A DNA stretch of 28,624 nt from an uncultured Clostridium sp. (GTDB lineage Bacteria; Bacillota; Clostridia; TANB77; CAG-508). Location: positions 1-28,624 of the forward strand of contig CAMMMI010000008.1 in NCBI GenBank assembly GCA_946497905.1. Direction: 5' to 3'. The notes under the pieces are model-generated. The model had not been told where the DNA came from. It saw only the letters and a program-made list of their open reading frames with translations, and searched no databases. How positions within the stretch are numbered: position 1 is the stretch's first letter; each line of letters begins with the position of its first letter. Of this stretch, positions 7,745-14,751 are shown piece by piece. The position numbers were made by a program, and so were the translations under genes.

Positions 7745-9013
7745 TTATTTACCTGTAACAGGTAATTTTTTTACAATTAATTCTTGTTGCTTTTTTTCAA
7801 CTGTTGGTTTATCTTCTTTATTATTATTAACAGTTACTGTTAATTCTTCATTTAACCCTATATTAACAGCTATTAACTTATCATAAATTTCATAACCATC
7901 AATTGTTTTCGTTTCTTTTATAAAATATTTTTGAGGAATCAAATTTTCTATCATTACTTCTCCATTTTCATTTGTTTTTAATCCAGAATATATTACTTCT
8001 TCATTCTCATTTAATAATTCAAATTCAACATTTTCTAATCTTTCTCCTGTTTGTGAGTCTTGTTTTATTATTTTTATTTTTGTTCCATTTTTTTCATATT
8101 CTTCATTTATATATCCTGTTCCATCTTCATATGTGCCTGCCGTTAAAGCATAATCTTGTCTACCTGCATTTGGTGCTTTTCCATATAATATTGGTTTTGT
8201 TTCAATTTTTGCTTCTACATTTATTTTAATTTTTTTATCATTTGTCATCTCCTTTATTGGAATTAATATTTTAAAATTTTCATTGGAATTAAAAGTATTT
8301 TTTTCATTATTTTTTTCATCTGTTATTTTTACTCCACCTAATTGAGTTCCATCTTCATTTTCTATATTTATTTTATAGTCTTTTATTTGCCCTTCTTTTT
8401 TTATAGAATAGGTTCTTGAAACATAATTTTTATCAATACTATCTTGTTCCCATTTTTCTGATACCCTATTTATTGTTATTGTATTTGAAATTTTAGTCTC
8501 AGTAGAATTTTGTGCATTTGTTAAAATATTCTTTAGTGCATTTAATGTTCTATTTCCTGCCTCTCCTATTGGGGAATAATCATCTGGATTGTTTCCGTGT
8601 ATATAACAATATATAGCTTGTTTTGTTGCTGTAAATGCTTCTTCTTTATTAGCAACTCCTAATTGTTCTATACTTTTATATGGATATCCATTTATTATTA
8701 TCTTCCACAATCCAATATCATTTATCATATCTTGGATTGATACCGTATATGGACTATTTTCATCAACTCCTGGTTTCGTTTTATCTAAACAATAAGCAGG
8801 ATAACTAACTCCTCCATTTTGATATTCTACATATTTTACTATTACTTCAATTCCTTTATATTTTAATAGTTTTCCACAATCTCCACTGGCATATAAATAT
8901 GCTGAATTTATATTACTATTTGCATATGTTAAACTCATAAAATTTAATATAAATAATAACATTACTATTAATAGTACCGTCATAATATGTATAATCTTTT
9001 TGTTTTTTATCAA
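7745..9013 (-). CDS. Thioester-domain surface protein with Cna_B/SpaA domain and terminal LPVTG
   Basis: A secreted protein of 422 aa. The signal peptide is about residues 1-31 (hydrophobic 11-28, cleavage near TYA). Next comes a thioester domain of the Gram-positive adhesin type, with Cys75 in YPAYCLD and Gln132 in AFTATKQAIYCYI as the likely Cys-Gln thioester that attacks host amines. A spacer of about 140 residues leads to a SpaA/Cna_B-type domain (about 305-395; KIIKQDSQTGERLENVEFELL ... KYFIKETKTIDGYEI). The protein ends LPVTGK: a sortase motif with no hydrophobic segment or positive tail in any frame afterwards. TTG start at 9013, with AAGGA 7 nt upstream. It follows the sortase gene by 19 nt and is the obvious substrate. 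Confidence 0.85.
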   Translation of the reverse strand: MIKNKKIIHIMTVLLIVMLLFILNFMSLTYANSNINSAYLYASGDCGKLLKYKGIEVIVKYVEYQNGGVSYPAYCLDKTKPGVDENSPYTVSIQDMINDIGLWKIIINGYPYKSIEQLGVANKEEAFTATKQAIYCYIHGNNPDDYSPIGEAGNRTLNALKNILTNAQNSTETKISNTITINRVSEKWEQDSIDKNYVSRTYSIKKEGQIKDYKINIENEDGTQLGGVKITDEKNNEKNTFNSNENFKILIPIKEMTNDKKIKINVEAKIETKPILYGKAPNAGRQDYALTAGTYEDGTGYINEEYEKNGTKIKIIKQDSQTGERLENVEFELLNENEEVIYSGLKTNENGEVMIENLIPQKYFIKETKTIDGYEIYDKLIAVNIGLNEELTVTVNNNKEDKPTVEKKQQELIVKKLPVTGK

Positions 9014-9032
9014 TTATCATTCCTTCTTTCTT

Positions 9033-9704
9033 CTAGTTTATGTTTTCTTCCATTCCTTGTACACATCTCCTATATTCTGGTTCATTTTCAACACAGGTTA
9101 TGAGAGTTATTGTATTTTCTTCTGTATCTTCTAACATATTCCAATCTGTATCCTTAATGATCTCATGTTTTTCTACTATATATACTTTACTGAACTCTTT
9201 ATATCTATATATAATTTTATCTCCTTGTTTTAATTTTTTTATATCTGCAAAATAATTATTTTTATATCCACGATTATGTGCTGCTAATCCCACATTTCCT
9301 AATGATTTTGAAGTCTCTTCAAAATGTCCAATGTAATCCTCCATAATTTCTTTTGTTGTTCCTTCTTTTATATTAGCTTTTAAATTTATACTTGGTATTT
9401 CAAGATACCAAAAATCACTTATATTCTCATTAATGTTATTAACATTTTCTACACTATTTGTATTATTAATGTTTAAATTTTTATCATCTGTATTATTGTT
9501 ACTATAAAATTGAAAATTAGACTCTAATATTTGATTATTTAAACTATTATCAGCTATAAAGCTAGTATTGAACAAATTATTTTTAAAATAAAAATTTATC
9601 TGACCTATAAAAAAATTTAAAAGAATAAATATAATAATTCCAATGATTAAACTAATAGTATTTATGAATCGTGGAGTATAAATAAATTTGTTTATAATTT
9701 GTAT
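9033..9704 (-). CDS. Sortase, membrane-anchored, apparent ATA start
   Basis: A transpeptidase that joins LPxTG-type proteins to the wall or to pilins. Catalytic residues are visible: His in GLAAHNRG, Cys in TLITCVEN and Arg in EYRRCVQ. It looks closest to class B/D sortases. The first canonical start is TTG at 9575, which has no ribosome binding site and gives 180 aa without a membrane anchor. The same frame is open upstream to 9704 and encodes NKFIYTPRF followed by a strong hydrophobic segment (ISLIIGIIIFILLNFFIG). AGGAGG (9715-9710) lies 5 nt before an ATA codon at 9704. With that start the protein is 223 aa, normal for sortases. A conservative annotation is 9033-9575. Confidence 0.8.
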   Translation of the reverse strand: MQIINKFIYTPRFINTISLIIGIIIFILLNFFIGQINFYFKNNLFNTSFIADNSLNNQILESNFQFYSNNNTDDKNLNINNTNSVENVNNINENISDFWYLEIPSINLKANIKEGTTKEIMEDYIGHFEETSKSLGNVGLAAHNRGYKNNYFADIKKLKQGDKIIYRYKEFSKVYIVEKHEIIKDTDWNMLEDTEENTITLITCVENEPEYRRCVQGMEENIN

Positions 9705-9780
9705 TATCTCCTCCTTTTAGTTTTTGTCTTACCAAATTTTAAATATTCTTCATTTGCATTTGAGTTAACTCTTTATGTCT

Positions 9781-9809
9781 ATTATAGTACTATTTCTTAA
9801 ACTTGTAAA
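9781..9809 (-). promoter_or_regulatory. Sigma-A promoter of the sortase operon
   Basis: TTTACA (9809-9804), 17-nt spacer, TATAAT (9786-9781) on the minus strand, about 75 nt upstream of the sortase start. It gives the sortase/surface-protein pair its own transcription, separate from the histidine kinase upstream. Confidence 0.8.
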
Positions 9810-9833
9810 GAACTTTTCATCGCAAAATTCGAC

Positions 9834-9871
9834 AATTACCAATTTGGGGACACGTCCCCAAATTGATAATT
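9834..9871. repeat. REP-like palindrome, copy 2
   Basis: An 18-bp inverted repeat with one mismatch, AATTACCAATTTGGGGAC (9834-9851) and GTCCCCAAATTGATAATT (9854-9871), with a 2-nt centre. T8 follows on the plus strand. It overlaps the histidine kinase stop codon and could act as its terminator. Confidence 0.85.
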
Positions 9872-11408
9872 ATTTTTTTTCAATTTTGGCCGCGTCCCCA
9901 AATTGGTAATTTAATTCGAAGTAGAATTCTACTCCATTTTCTTTGTTTATTACTCCATAATTGTTTTCATAGTTGTTCATTATTGCTTTTACAAATGATA
10001 GACCTATTCCTGTTCCTCCATCATTTCTGTTTCTTGATTCGTCTATTTTGTAAAACCTGTTCCATATTTTGTTTATATATTCTTCTTCTATGTTTTTTCC
10101 TGTGTTAAATACTTTTATTTTTACTTTTCCTTTTTCATAGTTTATTTCGTTTTCTACTTTTATGTATTTTTCTCCATTTATTTCTTCTACATGCTTAATT
10201 GCATTTGTAATGTAATTTGTTAGTACTTGTTCTATATAAAAGTCGTCTGCTATTACGCTTATTTCTTCGTCGTTTTTAAATTTTATTTGTACTTGTTTTT
10301 CTTCTATCATTACTTGGCTTTTTCTTATTACTTCTTTTTCTACTTCTACTATGTTGAATTCTTTGTCATTAAATTTTCTTTTTCCATATTCTAGTTTCAT
10401 TAGCTCTAATAGTTGTTTTACTAATTTATCCATTTTATTTGTTTCGTCTAATATGACTTCTGCATAAAATTTTCTGCTTTCGTCGTCTGTATTTACATTT
10501 TCTAGTAGTCCTTCACTATATCCTTGTATTAATGCTATTGGGGTTTTTAATTCATGTGATACGTCTGATATAAAGCTTTTTCTCATTTCATCTATTTTTG
10601 ATTTTTCTTCTATGTCTTTTTCTAATTCTATATTTGTGTTTCTTAATTGTTTTATTGTTTTTTCTAGTTTATCTGACATAAGATTAATGCTTTTCCCTAA
10701 GTTGTTTATTTCGTCGTCTGCATCGGTTATTCTATATTTATGACTAAAGTCTAAATTTGCCATTTTTTTAGCTATTTTGTTTAATTCTAATATTGGGTCT
10801 GCAAATTTTCTTGATACTATTGATACTATTACAGCTGCTATTAGGATTGTAATTCCTGCCATTAAATATAGAAAGTTGTTTGATATTTTTACACTTTCTT
10901 CTATTGCTGTTATTGGTATTCTAACATATAGTTGATAGTTATTGTCTAGTGTCCCTGATAATAGTATATATGTAATTTGGTTTTTTGTATCTTTTATCTT
11001 TTTTATAGTATATTTTGATGTTTCAATGATGGTTTGTGCTGAATCTGTGTTGAATCTATTTGTCATTTCGTTCATTTGTCCTAGAGTAGATAAGAAGTCT
11101 TTGTTTGATGTATAAATACTTACATTTTGTTCATTTCTTATTAAAATATCAAAGTTATTTTTTATTGCTATTTTTTCTAGTTCATTTTGAATATCTATAT
11201 CTTCTTGAGTATTATAATAGTCTTCTACTTTAGCATAAACTTCCTTTAGTGCTCTAGTTTTACTATATATAAAGAATTGTCCAAATACTACATTATTTAC
11301 TATTACTAAAAAAGCTATTATTAACATTATTACACATGTTAAAGTTATAAATAGTTTTACTCTAACAGATTTTAATTTTTCTTTTATTTTTTCCTTTATC
11401 TTTTCCAT
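9870..11408 (-). CDS. Sensor histidine kinase with REP-encoded C-terminus
   Basis: Membrane sensor kinase of 512 aa, partner of the response regulator 82 nt upstream. A basic N-terminus leads to TM1 (about 19-40), an extracytoplasmic sensor of about 135 residues and TM2 (about 180-199). HAMP follows (about 200-255), then HisKA with the phospho-accepting His285 in DVSHELKTP. HATPase_c has an N box, NYITNAIKH (398-406), and a G box, GGTGIGL (464-470). The natural end should be near FYFELN (495-500). The last residues, NYQFGDAAKIEKK, are encoded by a REP-like repeat. The signal sensed is unknown. AAGGA lies about 10 nt before the ATG. Confidence 0.92.
   Translation of the reverse strand: MEKIKEKIKEKLKSVRVKLFITLTCVIMLIIAFLVIVNNVVFGQFFIYSKTRALKEVYAKVEDYYNTQEDIDIQNELEKIAIKNNFDILIRNEQNVSIYTSNKDFLSTLGQMNEMTNRFNTDSAQTIIETSKYTIKKIKDTKNQITYILLSGTLDNNYQLYVRIPITAIEESVKISNNFLYLMAGITILIAAVIVSIVSRKFADPILELNKIAKKMANLDFSHKYRITDADDEINNLGKSINLMSDKLEKTIKQLRNTNIELEKDIEEKSKIDEMRKSFISDVSHELKTPIALIQGYSEGLLENVNTDDESRKFYAEVILDETNKMDKLVKQLLELMKLEYGKRKFNDKEFNIVEVEKEVIRKSQVMIEEKQVQIKFKNDEEISVIADDFYIEQVLTNYITNAIKHVEEINGEKYIKVENEINYEKGKVKIKVFNTGKNIEEEYINKIWNRFYKIDESRNRNDGGTGIGLSFVKAIMNNYENNYGVINKENGVEFYFELNYQFGDAAKIEKK
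9881..9912 (+). repeat. REP-like repeat, copy 3, inside the kinase gene
   Basis: CAATTTTGGCCGCGTCCCC followed by AAATTGGTAATTT. It is near-identical to copy 1 and directly next to copy 2. Read on the minus strand in frame it encodes the kinase tail. Confidence 0.75.
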
Positions 11409-11490
11409 TTTAATCTCATTCCTTTTTAAGGCACAAATCTAGTTGTAAAAGAATTAAATTTTTAAACCTTCCTTTTATAATATTTTTAAT

Positions 11491-12165
11491 CTATTTTACC
11501 TCAAACTTATATCCCACACCTCTCATAGTCTGGATATACTTACCTTTTTTCCCTAATTTATGTCTTATTTTCTTTATATGACTGTCTATTGTTCTTGAAT
11601 CTCCGTAATAATCATAATTCCATACATTATTTAATATTTTGTCTCTTGAAAGAGCTATATTTGCATTTTCTACAAGATATACTAATAATTCATATTCTCT
11701 TAAACTTAGTTCTAATGGTTTTCCATCTACTTTTACTGTTCTTCCTTCTTTGTCTATTTCTATTCCAGCATATTCTTTTATTTCTTTTGTATCTTGGTTT
11801 GCTCTTTTTAATATGGCTTCTACTCTGGCAACTAAAATTTTAGGACTAAATGGTTTTGATATATATTCATCTACTCCTAATTCAAATCCAAATAATTCGT
11901 CTTGTTCTTCTCCTCTTGCTGTTAGCATAATTATTGGAACTTTTGATTCTTGTCTTATTTGCCTTAGTACAGACCATCCATCTAGTTTTGGCATCATTAC
12001 ATCTAGTAAAATAAGATCAATTTTGTTTTTGTTTTGTGAGAATACTTCTAATGCTTTTTCTCCGTCTTCTGCTTCTAATATCGTATATCCTTTTGCTTGC
12101 AAGAAATCTTTTATTAATTTTCTCATTCTTGATTCGTCATCAACTATCAATATACAACTATTCAT
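11491..12165 (-). CDS. OmpR/PhoB-family response regulator
   Basis: A DNA-binding response regulator of 224 aa. The receiver domain has the acidic pair D9/D10 (IVDDE), phospho-acceptor D55 (LLDVMMP), T82 and K104 (SKPF). The C-terminal winged helix ends DSHIKKIRHKLGKKGKYIQTMRGVGYKFEVK, typical of the OmpR family. It precedes the histidine kinase by 82 nt, so it forms a two-component operon. AAAGGAG is 10 nt before the ATG, and a TATAAT lies at 12203-12198, with a poor -35. The next operon downstream is the sortase/surface-protein pair, a plausible but unproven target. Confidence 0.94.
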   Translation of the reverse strand: MNSCILIVDDESRMRKLIKDFLQAKGYTILEAEDGEKALEVFSQNKNKIDLILLDVMMPKLDGWSVLRQIRQESKVPIIMLTARGEEQDELFGFELGVDEYISKPFSPKILVARVEAILKRANQDTKEIKEYAGIEIDKEGRTVKVDGKPLELSLREYELLVYLVENANIALSRDKILNNVWNYDYYGDSRTIDSHIKKIRHKLGKKGKYIQTMRGVGYKFEVK

Positions 12166-12227
12166 TGTTAAACAACTCCTTTGGATTATTTTTTATTATT
12201 ATACTAGATTTTTATGTCTATATTGTG

Positions 12228-12254
12228 AAAAAACTCCGACAAAATCGAAGTTTT
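12228..12254 (-). terminator. Intrinsic terminator after mscS
   Basis: On the minus strand AAAACTTCGA (12254-12245) pairs with TCGGAGTTTT (12239-12230), with one U-G wobble, and T follows. It separates the mechanosensitive channel gene from the response regulator. Confidence 0.75.
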
Positions 12255-12266
12255 TAGCTTTTTATT

Positions 12267-13334
12267 TTAGCTTTTTATATATACATTTCTGCTCTCATAT
12301 GCTAGTTTTATATCTTCTTCTTTTAATATTTTCATTATTTTCAAATTTATATTTTCTACTTCTGCTAAATAACTTTCATAATCTACGGAATCTGTATATG
12401 TATATACTAAAATATTTATTCCATTTTGTGTAATTTGATCAAATTTAACTATAATAGAATCATCATATATTGCTTCTCTTGCTTGCAACATTTCTCTTAT
12501 TCTTGTTTCAAATTTTTGTAACTTTTCTAATGTTGTATTTGATTCAACACATAGATTTGTTTTATATCTTCTTTTTTCCATTTTGCTCCAATTTGTTACT
12601 GATGCTTCTGATATTATAGAGTTTGGTACATTTACTACTGAATTTTCAAATGTTCTTATTCTTGTACTTCTAAAGGTTATATCTTCTATTGTTCCTTCAA
12701 AATTATTAAATTGTACCCAATCTCCAACATTAAATGGCTTGTCTATAAATATTATTAGTCCTCCAAATAAGTTTTTTGCTGTATCTTGTGCTGCTAATGT
12801 TACAATTATTCCACCTATTCCTAATCCTGCAACAAGTCCATTTAAATTTATTCCCAATATAGCTATAACTATAAACACAGCAATTACATAAATTATTACT
12901 CTTACTACTTTTAGCATAAATTCAAACATATTGTCATCTAATTTAGTATTTAGCGTCTTTCTTAGTCTTTTTACAAGACTTGAGCCTGTTCTAAAACTTG
13001 AAGCTAACCCTTTTGCAAATGCAAATGTTACAATAATTTCAAAGATTTTTGTAATTATGCTCATTATTTCATTAGTTATATTTAAAGGTTTTTTTAAAAA
13101 TAATATTCCTAAGTAAACTCCTAGTATCGTAAAAAATATTCGTAATGGATTATAAAATGCATTTTCTTTTATGTGTGCTTTGTTTTTTGTTTTAAATTTA
13201 AACATTTTTACAATTATATATGAAAAAGTTGAACTAAAAATCTTAAAAAATATTATTATAAATAATGCTATTAATATATCTACTATTTGTATTGATGTTA
13301 TATAGTTTATAAAGTCTTGCATTTGATCCACCAT
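12267..13334 (-). CDS. MscS-family mechanosensitive ion channel
   Basis: Small-conductance mechanosensitive channel, 355 aa, which opens on membrane tension to release solutes in hypo-osmotic shock. There are about four or five N-terminal membrane segments. The pore helix and hinge are GLVAGLGIGGIIVTLAAQDTAKNLFGGLIIFIDKPFNVGDWVQF, the family signature. The cytoplasmic beta domain follows (EGTIEDITFRSTRIRTFENSVVNVPNS) and then a C-terminal alpha/beta domain. More membrane helices than E. coli MscS (three) suggest a medium-size YnaI/YbdG-like form. AAGGAG is 8 nt before the ATG. It lies downstream of rpoD on the same strand with a 16-bp hairpin between. Confidence 0.93.
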   Translation of the reverse strand: MVDQMQDFINYITSIQIVDILIALFIIIFFKIFSSTFSYIIVKMFKFKTKNKAHIKENAFYNPLRIFFTILGVYLGILFLKKPLNITNEIMSIITKIFEIIVTFAFAKGLASSFRTGSSLVKRLRKTLNTKLDDNMFEFMLKVVRVIIYVIAVFIVIAILGINLNGLVAGLGIGGIIVTLAAQDTAKNLFGGLIIFIDKPFNVGDWVQFNNFEGTIEDITFRSTRIRTFENSVVNVPNSIISEASVTNWSKMEKRRYKTNLCVESNTTLEKLQKFETRIREMLQAREAIYDDSIIVKFDQITQNGINILVYTYTDSVDYESYLAEVENINLKIMKILKEEDIKLAYESRNVYIKS

Positions 13335-13353
13335 TTATTCATCTCCTTCATAT

Positions 13354-13394
13354 AATATGTTTATAAAATTATTCAAATATTTTATAAACATATT
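13354..13394. terminator. 16-bp perfect hairpin between rpoD and mscS
   Basis: AATATGTTTATAAAAT (13354-13369) and ATTTTATAAACATATT (13379-13394) are exact inverted repeats with a 9-nt loop. A T-tract follows only on the plus strand, so as a terminator for rpoD (minus) it would lack the U-run. Confidence 0.5.
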
Positions 13395-13471
13395 CTTTTT
13401 TTATCTTTTCCTAATCATGAATTTATATTTACTTCATATTTTACTATCTAATTTAGTTTTTATTTATTTCA

Positions 13472-14704
13472 TTATCCCATGTAGTCTCTAAGCTTTTTAC
13501 TTCTACTTGGATGTCTTAATTTCCTTAATGCTTTTGCTTCTATTTGTCTTATTCTTTCACGTGTTACATCAAATTCACGACCAACTTCTTCTAATGTTCT
13601 AGCTTTTCCATCTTCTAATCCAAACCTTAATTTTAAAACTTTTGCTTCTCTTGGTGTTAATGTATTCATTACTTCCTCTAATTGTTCTTTTAATAGTGTA
13701 TATGATGCTGCATCATGTGGAGCAGGACTGTCATCATCTTGTATAAAATCTCCTAAATGACTATCATCTTCTTCACCTATTGGTGTTTCTAACGATACAG
13801 GATCTTGTGCTATTTTTTGTATTTCCATAACCTTCTCTACAGGTATTTCCATCTCTGCTGCTATTTCTTCTGGACTTGGTTCTCTACCCATTTGTTGCAA
13901 TAGATGTCTTGATGTTCTTATTAATTTATTTATTGTTTCTACCATGTGTACAGGTATTCTTATTGTTCTTGCTTGGTCAGCTATTGCTCTTGTTATTGCT
14001 TGTCTTATCCACCATGTAGCATATGTGCTAAATTTAAATCCTTTTGTATAGTCAAATTTTTCTACTGCTTTAATAAGCCCCATGTTTCCTTCTTGTATTA
14101 AGTCTAAAAATAGCATTCCTCTTCCTACATATTTTTTAGCAATACTTACAACTAATCTTAAATTTGATTCTGCTAGTTTTTGTCTTGCTTCTTCGTCATT
14201 ATTTAATATCCTTTTTGCTAAATCTAATTCTTCTTCAAATGTTAAAAGTGGTATTCTTCCTATTTCTCTTAAATACATACGTACTGGGTCATCTACATTT
14301 ATTCCATCATAACTTGTATCTGTTATTTCATCTAATTTTAAGTCTTCAACTTCTTTTAGGTCTTCTATGTCTGGTTCTTCATCTACATCATCTTGTAATA
14401 AATCTAGTCCCATTTCTTCAAATGCATCAAACACTTTATCAATTTGGTCTGGATTTACGTCATCTAATTCTTTTGCTAAATCTCCATATGTTATTTTTCC
14501 TTTTTCTTTTGCTTTTTTTATTATATTATTTACTTTTTCTTGTTTTATCTTTTCATCATCTACATTTATTTCATTATTGTTATTTACTTCATTACTGCTA
14601 TTTTCTTTTTCTGCGTTTACATTTTCTTCTACCTTTGTTTTTTTATTTTTTGTTTCTAATGTTGTTTCTTCTTTTTCGTTTAATTCTTCTTTCTTTTCAT
14701 TCAT
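13472..14704 (-). CDS. rpoD: RNA polymerase primary sigma factor
   Basis: The housekeeping sigma-A/sigma-70 factor, 410 aa. An unusual 45-residue Glu/Lys/Asn-rich N-terminus precedes region 1.1 (KVNNIIKKAKEKGKITYGDLAKEL). Region 1.2 is DPVRMYLREIGRIPLLT. Region 2 has RLVVSIAKKYVGRGMLFLDLIQEGNMGLIKAVEKFDY and FSTYATWWIRQAITRAI for the -10 element. Region 3 has RTIRIPVHMVETINKL. Region 4 has the -35-binding EVGREFDVTRERIRQIEAKALRKLRHP. GGGAGG lies 6 nt before the ATG. It follows dnaG directly, the conserved dnaG-rpoD order. Consensus-like promoters in the window fit its specificity. Confidence 0.96.
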   Translation of the reverse strand: MNEKKEELNEKEETTLETKNKKTKVEENVNAEKENSSNEVNNNNEINVDDEKIKQEKVNNIIKKAKEKGKITYGDLAKELDDVNPDQIDKVFDAFEEMGLDLLQDDVDEEPDIEDLKEVEDLKLDEITDTSYDGINVDDPVRMYLREIGRIPLLTFEEELDLAKRILNNDEEARQKLAESNLRLVVSIAKKYVGRGMLFLDLIQEGNMGLIKAVEKFDYTKGFKFSTYATWWIRQAITRAIADQARTIRIPVHMVETINKLIRTSRHLLQQMGREPSPEEIAAEMEIPVEKVMEIQKIAQDPVSLETPIGEEDDSHLGDFIQDDDSPAPHDAASYTLLKEQLEEVMNTLTPREAKVLKLRFGLEDGKARTLEEVGREFDVTRERIRQIEAKALRKLRHPSRSKKLRDYMG

Positions 14705-14720
14705 AAAAAACCTCCCATCA

Positions 14721-14746
14721 TTAATGTAAAATAACTTTTACATTAA
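14721..14746. repeat. 11-bp perfect hairpin between dnaG and rpoD
   Basis: TTAATGTAAAA (14721-14731) and TTTTACATTAA (14736-14746) with a 4-nt loop, between the dnaG stop and the rpoD Shine-Dalgarno. No T-tract, so more likely an RNA processing or stability element than a terminator. Confidence 0.6.
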
Positions 14747-14751
14747 TCCCC

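Noticed and set aside
7690..7745. Frameshift hiding a normal LPxTG anchor tail
   Set aside because: All three frames past the stop lack a hydrophobic segment; one reads a short charged peptide and stops.
11639..12433. 264-aa open frame antisense to the response regulator and mscS end
   Set aside because: It crosses two clear genes and a terminator on the other strand, and its composition is that of antisense AT-rich sequence.
14164..14729. Leu- or Ser-rich open frames antisense to rpoD
   Set aside because: Artefacts of the charged N-terminal coding region of rpoD read backwards.
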